A stretch of DNA of 35,330 nucleotides, taken from JBLHKS01 sp047620505. Lineage in GTDB: Bacteria > Verrucomicrobiota > Verrucomicrobiia > Verrucomicrobiales > DEV007. Every line of letters starts with the position of its first letter. The stretch's first letter is position 1. The DNA lies in NCBI GenBank assembly GCA_047620505.1, contig JBLHKS010000057.1:1-35330 (forward strand). Reading direction: 5' to 3'. The position numbers and the translations under genes were made by a program. Shown in pieces: positions 24,478 through 33,450 of the stretch. Below the pieces are notes generated by a model. The model worked only from the letters and a program-made list of their open reading frames with translations, did not search any database and was not told where the DNA came from.

Positions 24478-24537
24478 GCGAGGATATAGTCATAGCCGAT
24501 TGTTCATGCAAGCATGCATCCTAACCTATCGAAATCC

Positions 24538-27500
24538 ATGCGCTTCTTTTTCTCTCTTCCCATCCTGCTCACCATCCTTTCTGCCAACGCGGAAATCGAA
24601 ACTCAACGCGTCGACATCCACGTCGATGGCGAACACCCGATCGCCGGAGAACGTAGCCGAATCGTTCGCGCGCCTAACGGTGATCTTCATTTCAGCTACA
24701 CCCTGACAGCTGGCGATTTTTCCTGCAAGCCGCTCGGAATCATCCGTCCGAATGGCGAGATCGAGCTGACGGCGGTCGACAGCGAATCGACTTGGAACGT
24801 GGATGGCTGGGGGACGTTCGGATTTCCGTTCGACCTCGCCTTAGACGAATCCGGCGAGCTCCTCGTGGCTACCCGTCATCATGGGCAACCGTACGGAGTC
24901 GACTTCTGGCGAGACGGCAAGCTGGATTCGTTCGGCGCGGACGTCACTTTCGGCGGAAATGTCGTTTCGCTAGGAATTCTTCCCAGCGGTCCGTTTGTGG
25001 TCTGCCTTGATCGAAATCGAACTCAGCTCGCGGTTTGGGAGCGGAGCGCCGGCGGCGAATGGTTGGCAACGCGGCCTCCCGAATTGAGCAATGTTGTCGG
25101 TGGCCATTTTGATCTCGTTGTGAGCGAGGACGGGACGCTGCGAGTCCTGCTGTGCCCAGGAAAAGGCGGGCCGATCTGCGCGACTCGCGATAACGATGGA
25201 ACTTGGTCGAAGGAGTTGATTTCGGATGCCGCGAGTTCAGAAATGATCGCAGCTGTCGGCGATGACGAAGGCCGGATTCACGTCTCTTTCGTTTCGAATC
25301 GGCGGGAAGTGAACTACGCCGTTTTCGACGGCGAGTGGCGCTCGGAAACGATCGCTGAAGTCGACGAAAATCAACACGCGACGCGAACGGACGTCTCAGC
25401 AGCTGCTGGCAGGGCTGTGGTCGTTTGGGAACGTGGAAATGGCCCGCAAGCGACGCCCAAGGACTACGGCGGAACTGTCGGAGCAACGATGCTGAGCGTG
25501 ATTGGCGGTGAGACCCACGAACTCGCCTCCAGCAACGCGGGTAGGCCGAGTCTCGCGCTCTCGAAGGACGGCAAAACTGCGTGGGTAGGCGTTTACACCG
25601 GCAACGACGGCGGAGACGATTTTTACCTTCTCCAATGTCGTCTCGATGGCGGCGAATTGGCCGATGCAAAGGTGGTTAGCGGCGATCCAGTCAGCGTGTT
25701 TCGCGACGGGTGTCTCAAGGACATCAACTCAGGAAACGCCAAAGCTGAGCTTCGTGGCTTGCTAAGAATCGACCTCGGCGCGTTGAGCAAGGAGCAACGG
25801 ATCGATTTGATCGGGCGCTACTTGAAACACGACGATCCGCGCATTCGAAAGTCGATCGTTAGCGGCCTCGCAGCGTCGAGCGACGCTCTGAACCATTTCG
25901 CCAATCGTCTGACTGAGGTGCTAAACGATCCCGATCAACTCGTTCGCAAATCGTTCATCGAAAAGCTGGAGCCCCCGTTTGCTGGCCCCGTTCTCGAAAA
26001 CGCGCTCGCAAGCCAGGACGCGATGAATTTACTGACGGCGGCTGAAGTAATTCGTCAGCATCCAGACTGGATCGGGGGCCTCGCCCGCGACCTCAACATT
26101 GCCCACATGGCGGCTGTGCTAGAAAGTGAAGACCTTGTCATTTCCGGCTCCTCCGCGATGGCGCTGGAACGTCTGATTGACGTGGGAAACACCCGCGACC
26201 AGCTCCGGGCGCGCGTGGAAACTGGCACGCCGTCCCAGCGCGTCCGCGCCGCACTGATTCTGTTCCGCGCGAAGGAAAAAATCGACATCAGCCTTCTTGC
26301 CGAGGTTCCAAGCAAGGGTAACGAACAAGCGCAACTCGGGCTGTGCGGGCTGCTCGGGCAAATCCGGACTGCGCCCTGCGTGACGCTGCTCGAAGAGGCA
26401 CTCCAAAGCGAGCACCCAGCCGTCCGCACAGCGGCTGTCTTCGCTCTTCGATCTACGGCGCATGTCGCTGAACTTAAGCCGATCGCCAAGCATCCCAAGG
26501 GGTTCGACATTCTTGCTCTGCGGCCGACCGAGCCGTCGAATCCCGATGAAGCTGAGACTCAACACGCGGCGATCACAGCCCTGACCACTGCACTCAGCCA
26601 TGACGATCCAAACGTCCGCGAAAAGGCCTGCGACGCGCTCAACCGAATCGGCGCCGCCGAAGCGATCGCTCCGATTTCCGAGCTGCGAAAAGATCCGGAC
26701 GCCGGAGTTCGCATCGCAGCCGAAACTGCTTTTGGCGTCCTGACAGAAGAACCAAGCGGAGTTCTCATCGACCTCGAAGCGTGGAAACAGGCAGCCTCCG
26801 ATCGAACAGCGCACCAGCCCACGCCGGTTTTTCGCAAGCCAACTGAACTGATCGACGGCGTCGTCCAAGCCGGTTCCGACAAGCAACTGCTGATCGACGA
26901 TTTTGTCATCGCCGAACAATCTGGCCTGACCCGCCAGCTTCACGCGTTCGAAAAACACGCCCGCAATCCCGTATTTCAGGCTCAGGTTCCTTGGGAAGAG
27001 GGTTGGGCCGATCCGTTCATGTCGACCGTGCTCTACGACTCTGAGGAGCGCTGTTTTAAGATGTGGTACCGCTGCGGGCCGCGCCACTCGCTCAAGGCCT
27101 ATGCAGTTTCGACCGATGGGATCCACTGGCAGCGTCCTGACATTGCTAAAAGCGACTGGCAGGAATTTGAGAATCACAACCTGACTGGATTCGAGGGAGT
27201 GATCGAAACGTGGAAGAAGCCGGGAAACAACATTCAGTTTTTCCCAGCAGCTGCTGGCGACGACCGCTTCCTTTCGCTGTTTTACCAGCCGCCAACGCAG
27301 GACTTTGCCGTAAGCCGATCTGCAGACGGAATTAACTGGAATCAGCCTGAGTCCGTCCGCCAGGCGCACGGCGATGTCGTCTCGCTGATCTGGAATCCGG
27401 CGACCGAGAACTTTCTGTTTTTCCCGAAGTTCAAGCGCGAGCACGACGGCTTTGTCCGACGCAGTTTCGCCGCGACGACGATCGAAAAGGTAGACTCGCC

Positions 27501-28290
27501 GTTCACCGCGAATTTTCCGTTTCTAGCGGGCCATCGCGACGACGCGCTCGTCGCTGACGGCACCAGCCGAGCCTACGGCAGCCTCATCAAGGACACGATT
27601 CGGCTAACCGATTTCCATAGCGAAATCTACTCGGTAACCGCGATCCCTTACGAAGGAGTTGTCGTTGCGCTCTACGATCTCTGGCCAGTTCACGGCAGCG
27701 CCGAAGGCCCGCTCGACATGCCGATGAAGATCAGCCGCGACATGAAAACCTGGACCGATGTCGACTTTCCGAATCGCGCGTTGTCGATCGGCCAGTTTGG
27801 CGAGTGGGACTCCGGCATGGTCTACGGCGGCAACACGATGCTCGTCGTTGATGATCAAATCTTGTTGTACTATCTCGGCGCGAACATGGGTCACTGCACT
27901 CGAGTGCTCCCGACAACGAAGCCGTATCATTCTCTCGGTGTTGGCCTGGCAACTTTGCGCTTGGACGGCTTCGCATCGCTCGGAGCAAACGACGACCCGG
28001 GCGAGTTCACGACCAAGCCGATGCAAATCGTCGGAGATCGGCTTGAGATCAACGCGAGTTGCCGTGAGGGAGGCTCAATCCGGGTTGAGCTGCTTAGCGC
28101 GAACGGAAAACCGATACCGGGATTCACGCTGGCTGACTGCGATCCCTTCGAAGACGATTCGATCCGCCACGCGGTGACCTGGCAGGGAAAATCGGGGCTT
28201 CCAGTCGGTTTGTCGGATCCGATCAGCCTGAAAGTCGAGTTAGCAGCTGCTGAGATGTTCGGGTTTCAATTCAGGGGGGACAAACCCTGA
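24538..28290 (+). CDS. Secreted fusion: sialidase-like propeller, HEAT repeats, glycosidase-like (GH32/43-type) propeller
   Basis: About 1250 residues; the ATG at 24538 opens a signal peptide (MRFFFSLPILLTILSANA-EI), preferred over the ATG at 24514. Residues about 20-385 form a BNR/sialidase-like propeller (RIVRAPNGDLHFSYTL, RPSLALSKDGKTAWVGVYTG). About 400-740 are HEAT/PBS-lyase-type repeats ('HDDPRIRKSIVSGLA', 'DDPNVREKACDALNRIG', 'DPDAGVRIAAETAFG'). From about 775 the protein turns into a five-bladed glycosidase-like domain beginning KQLLIDDFVIAEQSGL, with WADPFMSTVLYD and MWYRCGP, and ends in a small beta-sandwich. The last domain resembles uncharacterised Planctomycetota/Verrucomicrobiota proteins related to GH32/43; catalytic acids cannot be assigned. 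It probably acts on or binds polysaccharide outside the cytoplasm (inference). The stop lies 8 bases from a convergent gene. Contains two perfect palindrome copies. Confidence 0.75.
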   Translation: MRFFFSLPILLTILSANAEIETQRVDIHVDGEHPIAGERSRIVRAPNGDLHFSYTLTAGDFSCKPLGIIRPNGEIELTAVDSESTWNVDGWGTFGFPFDLALDESGELLVATRHHGQPYGVDFWRDGKLDSFGADVTFGGNVVSLGILPSGPFVVCLDRNRTQLAVWERSAGGEWLATRPPELSNVVGGHFDLVVSEDGTLRVLLCPGKGGPICATRDNDGTWSKELISDAASSEMIAAVGDDEGRIHVSFVSNRREVNYAVFDGEWRSETIAEVDENQHATRTDVSAAAGRAVVVWERGNGPQATPKDYGGTVGATMLSVIGGETHELASSNAGRPSLALSKDGKTAWVGVYTGNDGGDDFYLLQCRLDGGELADAKVVSGDPVSVFRDGCLKDINSGNAKAELRGLLRIDLGALSKEQRIDLIGRYLKHDDPRIRKSIVSGLAASSDALNHFANRLTEVLNDPDQLVRKSFIEKLEPPFAGPVLENALASQDAMNLLTAAEVIRQHPDWIGGLARDLNIAHMAAVLESEDLVISGSSAMALERLIDVGNTRDQLRARVETGTPSQRVRAALILFRAKEKIDISLLAEVPSKGNEQAQLGLCGLLGQIRTAPCVTLLEEALQSEHPAVRTAAVFALRSTAHVAELKPIAKHPKGFDILALRPTEPSNPDEAETQHAAITALTTALSHDDPNVREKACDALNRIGAAEAIAPISELRKDPDAGVRIAAETAFGVLTEEPSGVLIDLEAWKQAASDRTAHQPTPVFRKPTELIDGVVQAGSDKQLLIDDFVIAEQSGLTRQLHAFEKHARNPVFQAQVPWEEGWADPFMSTVLYDSEERCFKMWYRCGPRHSLKAYAVSTDGIHWQRPDIAKSDWQEFENHNLTGFEGVIETWKKPGNNIQFFPAAAGDDRFLSLFYQPPTQDFAVSRSADGINWNQPESVRQAHGDVVSLIWNPATENFLFFPKFKREHDGFVRRSFAATTIEKVDSPFTANFPFLAGHRDDALVADGTSRAYGSLIKDTIRLTDFHSEIYSVTAIPYEGVVVALYDLWPVHGSAEGPLDMPMKISRDMKTWTDVDFPNRALSIGQFGEWDSGMVYGGNTMLVVDDQILLYYLGANMGHCTRVLPTTKPYHSLGVGLATLRLDGFASLGANDDPGEFTTKPMQIVGDRLEINASCREGGSIRVELLSANGKPIPGFTLADCDPFEDDSIRHAVTWQGKSGLPVGLSDPISLKVELAAAEMFGFQFRGDKP

Positions 28291-28298
28291 CAAAACGA

Positions 28299-29087
28299 CT
28301 ATTTCGGCTCCTCGGCCAACGCGTGCTCTTTGAAAAACTTCACGATGAGCGCCGGGCCCGCTCGCGGATATTTGTGCCCGCCATCGTGAAGGAACACGAC
28401 CAACGGCGAGCCATTTTCTGATTCAAAAATCGTGCAGCCGTCGTCCCACGATTCGCCTGAGCCGCTACACTCGTTAACTTTTTTGACGACTTCAATCATC
28501 GCCGATTGCCATTCGTATTTCACGAGCCTGTCGTTTTCCGCGGCCAAATGCATCGCAGGTTTAGGCGTTAGCTTTTTAGCGCTCTTGCGGCCAGCAGCTG
28601 CTGAGGGGGCGAAGGCAGCGAAAACATCCGACCGCTCGGCCCACAGCAAATAGGTAAACCCTCCGCCGTTGGAATGGCCCGAGGCGTAGACGCGTTTCGG
28701 ATCGACCTTGTGCTTTTCCTTCGCCGTCGCGAGCACGGCGTCGAAAAACTTCAGATCACGATCGTCGTGATCGCCAGCCGCGGACTGCCAACCGGTGCGT
28801 TTTCCTTCTGGATCTGTCAGGGCACCGGGCGTTGGAATTCCCTGCATGTAAATCACGAGCGCTTCAGGCCATTCCAAATGAAATCGAAAACTCCGCGCCG
28901 CGTTCCGAGACGAGCCGCCGTGACCGTGAAATCCAAAGACAACTGGCGCGCCGCCCTCGGTCTTTTCCGTCGGCAAGAAAATCAGGGCCTCCGGCTCAAC
29001 ACCTCCGACCTTCCAAGTTTTCTGGACTGGTTGCTGAGCGAATCCGAGAAGCGGAAGAAACGAGACTAACAGAACCAGAATTTTCAT
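28299..29087 (-). CDS. Secreted PHB-depolymerase/feruloyl-esterase-like alpha/beta hydrolase
   Basis: About 262 residues from the ATG at 29087; a longer frame to 29219 would bury the signal peptide (MKILVLLVSFLPLLGFAQQ). The oxyanion region is FGFHGHGGS (51-59) and the nucleophile motif is SGHSNGGG with Ser139. Likely acid is Asp186 (AAENDRLV) and His238 (HDGGHKYP) completes the triad. The family (esterase PHB depolymerase, LpqC-like) includes poly(3-hydroxybutyrate) depolymerases and acetylxylan/feruloyl esterases, so the substrate is an ester in a polymer, otherwise unknown. Its ATG overlaps the stop of the upstream lactonase-like gene (ATGA), so the two exported proteins are translationally coupled and may act on the same extracellular compound. 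A perfect palindrome copy lies at 28592. Confidence 0.88.
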   Translation of the reverse strand: MKILVLLVSFLPLLGFAQQPVQKTWKVGGVEPEALIFLPTEKTEGGAPVVFGFHGHGGSSRNAARSFRFHLEWPEALVIYMQGIPTPGALTDPEGKRTGWQSAAGDHDDRDLKFFDAVLATAKEKHKVDPKRVYASGHSNGGGFTYLLWAERSDVFAAFAPSAAAGRKSAKKLTPKPAMHLAAENDRLVKYEWQSAMIEVVKKVNECSGSGESWDDGCTIFESENGSPLVVFLHDGGHKYPRAGPALIVKFFKEHALAEEPK

Positions 29088-30202
29088 TTGGCGAACAGGA
29101 TGCAGATCGGTCCCGGAACATTGATAATTCCACGGGTCAGGTAACTCAGCTCGCCGGTTTCCTGGTCGATCTTGTGAACGGAGACAGTGCTGGAATTCGC
29201 TCCAGCGGCCAGAACCCATTGGGAGGTCGGATCGATGTTGATATTTCGCGGCCAGGCTCCCCGAATCGGCTCGACTTCGGTCACGGTCAGCTTCCCGGTT
29301 TTCGGATCGGCCCGGTAACAGGTGATGCTGTCATTTCCGCGATTTGAGGACCAGACGAACTTGCCATTCGGATGGACTAGAATCTCCGCTGAAGAGTTGA
29401 AGCCTTCCTTCGCTTTCACCTCTTCGCTCAGGGCTGGTGTTGTCGTCAGGAGCTTTGCGCTGCCTTCCTCGGCGTTGTAGGCGAAGGTCGAAACTGAAAG
29501 GGTGAGTTCGTTGAGCAGATAGATGAATTTGCCGTCGACCGAAAAGCGCATGTGACGCGGTCCGCCACCTGGAATACTCTGGGCGAGGCCATGTTTGGCG
29601 ATTGCCGGCTTCTCGACGTCGACTTTATAAATGTGGATGTTGTCCGTGCCGAGATCGGGCACGAAAGCGAATTTCCCATCCGGAGAAAATCCGCACCAAT
29701 GCGGGTGAGGCGAGTCCTGGCGATTTTCGACTACCTTCGATCCTCCTTCGTGCTCGTGAACGACGGCATCACCAAGTTTTCCATCAGCGTCGATCGGGAA
29801 GAACCCAGCTGAACCGCCACCGTACTGAGCGGTCATGAGAAACTTGCCCGAAGGGTGAATGGCGACGTGCGCAGCGCCGCCATCGCCGATCAAGCTGGTC
29901 GTGAACTGCTCAAGCTGGCCATCGTCTTTCACGTGAAACCCAGCGACTCCCGGCCCACCTTCGATTGCCGCTACGGCATAGATTTTGGTTCCGTCAGGAT
30001 GCGAAGCGAGGAATCCTGGCCCTTTGATTTCAGCAGCGAGCGAAGCGGACGTGAGCTTGCCGTTTTCAGGATCGAAGGTAGCGCGATAGATGCCTTTCGA
30101 TTCACGACCGCCGGTTCCGAAGTAAACGTCGATCGGTTCAGCGAACAGCTGGGCGCTGAAGGCGAGAAAAATTGAGGAAGTGAGAAGATGAATGGTTTTC
30201 AT
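29084..30202 (-). CDS. Secreted lactonase-fold propeller protein (second paralogue)
   Basis: 372 residues with signal peptide MKTIHLLTSSIFLAFSAQLF-A. Propeller repeats of the lactonase family: 'IDVYFGTGGRESKGIYRATFD' at the start, 'HVAIHPSGKFLMTAQYGGGS', 'PHPHWCGFSPDGKFAFVPDLG' and 'GPRHMRFSVDGKFIYLLNE'. The 'SPHPHW' and 'VPDLG' motifs are among the most conserved in the family. It is the first gene of a two-gene unit with the esterase. A pairing of a lactonase-like and an esterase-like secreted protein suggests stepwise opening of a lactone or ester substrate outside the cytoplasm, which is inference. No clear promoter; 52 bases separate it from the next gene's stop. Confidence 0.87.
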   Translation of the reverse strand: MKTIHLLTSSIFLAFSAQLFAEPIDVYFGTGGRESKGIYRATFDPENGKLTSASLAAEIKGPGFLASHPDGTKIYAVAAIEGGPGVAGFHVKDDGQLEQFTTSLIGDGGAAHVAIHPSGKFLMTAQYGGGSAGFFPIDADGKLGDAVVHEHEGGSKVVENRQDSPHPHWCGFSPDGKFAFVPDLGTDNIHIYKVDVEKPAIAKHGLAQSIPGGGPRHMRFSVDGKFIYLLNELTLSVSTFAYNAEEGSAKLLTTTPALSEEVKAKEGFNSSAEILVHPNGKFVWSSNRGNDSITCYRADPKTGKLTVTEVEPIRGAWPRNINIDPTSQWVLAAGANSSTVSVHKIDQETGELSYLTRGIINVPGPICILFAK

Positions 30203-30254
30203 TGAATCGGATTGTAGAGGAAAAAGTTCGAAGCGCGGGGTGAAATTATTGGGA

Positions 30255-30674
30255 TCAACTTTCCTCTGCCTTAAACAACTCCACCCAGGTCACGATATCG
30301 GCTCTGTCTCCGAGGCCACTGGCCTCTTTTTCGGCCTGCATTTCCGACGTGCTTTCATCGCGCCAGCCGCGTTTGGTAATGAACGCCGTCCAGATTTGGA
30401 TCTCCTCGGCCTCAGGTTTTCTGCCCTTCTCAAAACACCACTCCATCGCTGCGGCGTCATCGATTCCTGTCCGAACGTAGCTGGCCAGATCATCATAGTT
30501 GACCCTCAAAAACCGACAACAGCGGGCGTCCCACCAGCCTGGATCTTCGTCGCCGAGAAAATAGGAATCTGGCAGGGTTCCGGCGTGGCGGAGCCGAATT
30601 TTGTCTAACATTCGTGCAAAATGAGCGAGCCCGCCCACCAATTCATCCGCCGCTCTGAGTCCAGGAATTTTCAT
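30255..30674 (-). CDS. DUF5069-domain protein
   Basis: About 139 residues from the ATG at 30674 (MKIPGLRAADELVGGL), preferred over an upstream frame reaching 30791 because the extra 39 residues overlap the preceding gene and look non-coding. It matches DUF5069: 'LAHFARMLDKIRLRHAGTLPDSYF', 'CRFLRVNYDDLASYVRTGIDDAAAMEWCF', and a Trp-rich end 'IVTWVELFKAEES'. The family is widespread in Verrucomicrobiota and Planctomycetota and has no known function. It is soluble, with no signal peptide. It is probably co-transcribed with the membrane-protein gene 55 bases upstream. Confidence 0.72.
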   Translation of the reverse strand: MKIPGLRAADELVGGLAHFARMLDKIRLRHAGTLPDSYFLGDEDPGWWDARCCRFLRVNYDDLASYVRTGIDDAAAMEWCFEKGRKPEAEEIQIWTAFITKRGWRDESTSEMQAEKEASGLGDRADIVTWVELFKAEES

Positions 30675-30729
30675 GACGGAACGGAGATGAATTTGAGGCG
30701 GAATCAAATGGGAATTCGTCCGCTGCGGA

Positions 30730-31278
30730 TCAAGTGAAGACACAATAATACCAGGGCCCCCACAAATGATAAGCAGCCTGAAGATCACCACCGAAAAGCG
30801 ATCTCACCTCGGCCTGGTCCACGTTCAAAACCTGGCCTGAGGGATCGTAAACGACGCCAATCCAATTATCGATGATCCCGCCCCAGCTGAAAGCGACTCT
30901 GCGCGGAGGCCCCGCCTCAACTTCGACCGAGCCTTTGTAGGCCTTCAGTTCCTCATCGCTCATCGCCAAAATCCGAGCGACTTCCGCTTCGTAGCTGGAT
31001 TCCATCCGCCACACGCGGAAGTGAGCCCCGGTGAGCCAGCCTACGGAGGTGAACCAGCTAAGCCAGACGATTCCGCCAATCGCGATCGCCGTTGCGATCG
31101 GCAGCGGACGCTTCAGAAAAAGCAGCCCGATCGCTAAGCAGACTCCGGCCAGGATCATCCCCCAGTCGACCAACGTGGACAGCATCCAGAGACTGGAATT
31201 GATCTCATGGAAAAAGAGAACGCGGAGAACCGCGGCGATCAGCCAGACAACAACGTAGATGAAAATGGGCTTCTTCAT
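30730..31278 (-). CDS. Small membrane protein of unknown function
   Basis: 182 residues. Three hydrophobic helices occupy the first half (PIFIYVVVWLIAAVLRVLFF, WGMILAGVCLAIGLLFL, TAIAIGGIVWLSWFTSVGWL). A soluble C-terminal part of about 85 residues contains 'SDEELKAYKG' and ends LWGPWYYCVFT. The C-terminal segment 'GIIDNWIGVVYDPSGQVLN' looks like a small beta domain lying next to the membrane. I do not recognise the family. It lies upstream of the DUF5069 gene on the same strand. Start ATG at 31278. Confidence 0.65.
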   Translation of the reverse strand: MKKPIFIYVVVWLIAAVLRVLFFHEINSSLWMLSTLVDWGMILAGVCLAIGLLFLKRPLPIATAIAIGGIVWLSWFTSVGWLTGAHFRVWRMESSYEAEVARILAMSDEELKAYKGSVEVEAGPPRRVAFSWGGIIDNWIGVVYDPSGQVLNVDQAEVRSLFGGDLQAAYHLWGPWYYCVFT

Positions 31279-31439
31279 GGGTTGGACGATTGCCGCTTGT
31301 TGTGAATTGAAGATGAAGTTCAGCCGAATTTTCTGCTCAGCAGCTGCTGACTAAGGCCGGTTGCACATCGAGCCTTGCGCGCTTCTTCATTTTGCTGTCG
31401 GATTCTCCCGGCAACCCCGTTGAAGTGAAATCCCTCTCG

Positions 31440-33443
31440 ATGAACATCCTTCCTTTCGTTCGAATCACAGCCGCCGCAATTGCGATCGCTTTAGCAAATC
31501 CGCTTTCTCCGGTTCTGGCGGACGATCTTTTTGAGGTGTTCGAGGCCCACTGCGTCAAGTGCCACGGCAAGGACGGAAAGGTCAAAGGGAAGGTGAATCT
31601 ACGCGAGTTCAAATCCGGAGTCGAGCTTCAAGGTCAGCCCGAGTTGATCGAAAAACTGATCGCGGTGCTGAAAGATCACGAGATGCCGCCTGACGACGAA
31701 CCTGAGCTAAAAAACGAACTCCGCGAATGGACGATCATTGAATTAATACATTTCTTTGATGAAGCGGTGGCGGCTCAAGGTTTTGCGCCGACGCCAATTC
31801 GACGAATGAATCGATTCCAGTTCAACAACGCGGTTGTGGATTTGTTAGAGCTCGATCGCGACATTTTCACCCTGCCGGAAAAGCTGATGCGGCGCTACTC
31901 GGATTACTTCCATCCTGAGACGAACGTCATGCCAGCTTCGGTGAAGGTTGCGAGTCGTCCGATGATGAAAGACGTCGACAACGCGCGCGCCGAAGGATTC
32001 ATGGGAGTTGGCGCATTTCCTCAAGATCTGAGAGCGGAACACGGTTTCGACAATCGAGCCGATCACCTGACGCTTTCACCATTGTTGATGGAGTCATTCT
32101 TGAAGCTAAGCCACACGATCGTAGAGAGCAGCGACTTGAATTCGCAGGAATGCAGGAGTTGGAATCAGTTCTTCGTACCGCCGAAGGAACTGGCTGCAGG
32201 TCAGCAGCTGCTGGCGATCCGAGAGCGCATGACGCCGTTCCTGAGACGCGCGTTTCGTAGTCCAGTCGATGAGGATACGCTCGAAAGATTCATGGCGTTT
32301 GCGGAAACTCAAATCGCAGCGGGAGCGGATTTTACCGAAGTGATGAAAACGCTCGTGGGTGCCGTTTTTGCCTCGCCGGAATTTCTTTACCTCTACGATG
32401 GCGGCGAGACGAGCGACTTCGATCTGGCCTCACGACTTTCGTTTTTCTTTTGGGGAAGCGTGCCGGATGACGAGTTGTTGGACCTCGCTGAAACGGGAAA
32501 GTTGCGCGATCCCAAGGTGTTGGGCGAACAGATCGACCGAATGCTGAACGACGATCGAATTTCACGATTCTGCGACAGTTTTCCAGGCCAATGGATGCAG
32601 CTCGACCGCCTGATTTCATCGTTGCCGAATCAGGAGAATTTTTCGCATTTTTACCATAACACTTCGTATCGCGTGAGCATGCACATGATGCTCGAACCGC
32701 TTCTGCTATTTGAAACGGTGCTGATCGAGAATCGTTCGATAACCGACCTGCTCGCTCCAGATTTCACGTGGCGTAGCAAGGCGCTCGACGGTGCTTACGA
32801 GGGGAAAATCAGCAACGGCGAAGTCAAAGTGATCACGTTTAACCGTGTTCTCGTGACAGACCCGAAACGCGGCGGAGTGATCACTTCGGCGGCGGTGTTG
32901 ACGATGACTTCCGGCTCAGAACGGACCACACCGATCACTCGAGGAGCTTGGGTAAACACCGTGATTTTCAACGACCCTCCCGAGCCGCCACCGGCCGACG
33001 TCCCGCCGTTGCCCGAGGCAAACGAAGAAGAACTGGCGAAACTAACAATGCGCGAACGATTCGAAGCGCATCGCAGCCGCGAAGACTGCGCGGGTTGTCA
33101 TCGCCAGATCGATCCGCTCGGTTTCGCGCTCGAGAATTTCGACCCGACTGGAGTCTGGCGAGAGAAATACGAAAACGGCCGGGAGATCGATCCAAGCGGG
33201 GAAATCTTCGGCCACAAATTTGAAACCGCGCTCGAGTTTCGAGAGGTGCTTCTGAAGGAAAAACGCCGCTTCATTCGCGGATTTTCGGCGCACCTCCTTT
33301 CTTTTGCCCTCAGCCGTGAATTGACTCCATCCGACTCGCCAGCACTGGACGAGATCACCCGGAAAGCAATGGCCGGCGACGACGGGCTTCGAACGATTCT
33401 CAAAATGGTCGCGCTGAGCGATCCTTTCCTACAAAACAACTGA
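31440..33443 (+). CDS. DUF1592-type multi-domain protein with planctomycete-type cytochrome c domain
   Basis: About 667 residues; the ATG at 31440 gives a signal peptide (MNILPFVRITAAAIAIALAN, cut near VLA-DD), and an upstream TTG frame does not. Heme motif CVKCH (C38, C41, H42) lies in a Planctomycete cytochrome c domain. It is followed by the DUF1587/DUF1595/DUF1592 region ('RMNRFQFNNAVVDLLELD', 'LASRLSFFFWGSVPDDELL') and DUF1588 ('VTDPKRGGVITSAAVLTMTS', then C550xxC553H with IDPLGFALENFDPTG), ending in DUF1585. Proteins of this set are abundant in Planctomycetota and Verrucomicrobiota and are presumed periplasmic redox proteins; the substrate is unknown. Seven bases separate its stop from the DUF1552 gene, a constant partner, so the two form an operon. 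A perfect palindrome copy lies upstream (31338) and another within (32202). Confidence 0.92.
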   Translation: MNILPFVRITAAAIAIALANPLSPVLADDLFEVFEAHCVKCHGKDGKVKGKVNLREFKSGVELQGQPELIEKLIAVLKDHEMPPDDEPELKNELREWTIIELIHFFDEAVAAQGFAPTPIRRMNRFQFNNAVVDLLELDRDIFTLPEKLMRRYSDYFHPETNVMPASVKVASRPMMKDVDNARAEGFMGVGAFPQDLRAEHGFDNRADHLTLSPLLMESFLKLSHTIVESSDLNSQECRSWNQFFVPPKELAAGQQLLAIRERMTPFLRRAFRSPVDEDTLERFMAFAETQIAAGADFTEVMKTLVGAVFASPEFLYLYDGGETSDFDLASRLSFFFWGSVPDDELLDLAETGKLRDPKVLGEQIDRMLNDDRISRFCDSFPGQWMQLDRLISSLPNQENFSHFYHNTSYRVSMHMMLEPLLLFETVLIENRSITDLLAPDFTWRSKALDGAYEGKISNGEVKVITFNRVLVTDPKRGGVITSAAVLTMTSGSERTTPITRGAWVNTVIFNDPPEPPPADVPPLPEANEEELAKLTMRERFEAHRSREDCAGCHRQIDPLGFALENFDPTGVWREKYENGREIDPSGEIFGHKFETALEFREVLLKEKRRFIRGFSAHLLSFALSRELTPSDSPALDEITRKAMAGDDGLRTILKMVALSDPFLQNN

Positions 33444-33450
33444 TCTCCTG

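Noticed and set aside
24478..24537. Divergent regulatory region between the ORF6N gene and the propeller-HEAT gene
   Set aside because: Only about 60 bases; repeated GCATGC-like words are visible, but no promoter pair I would defend.
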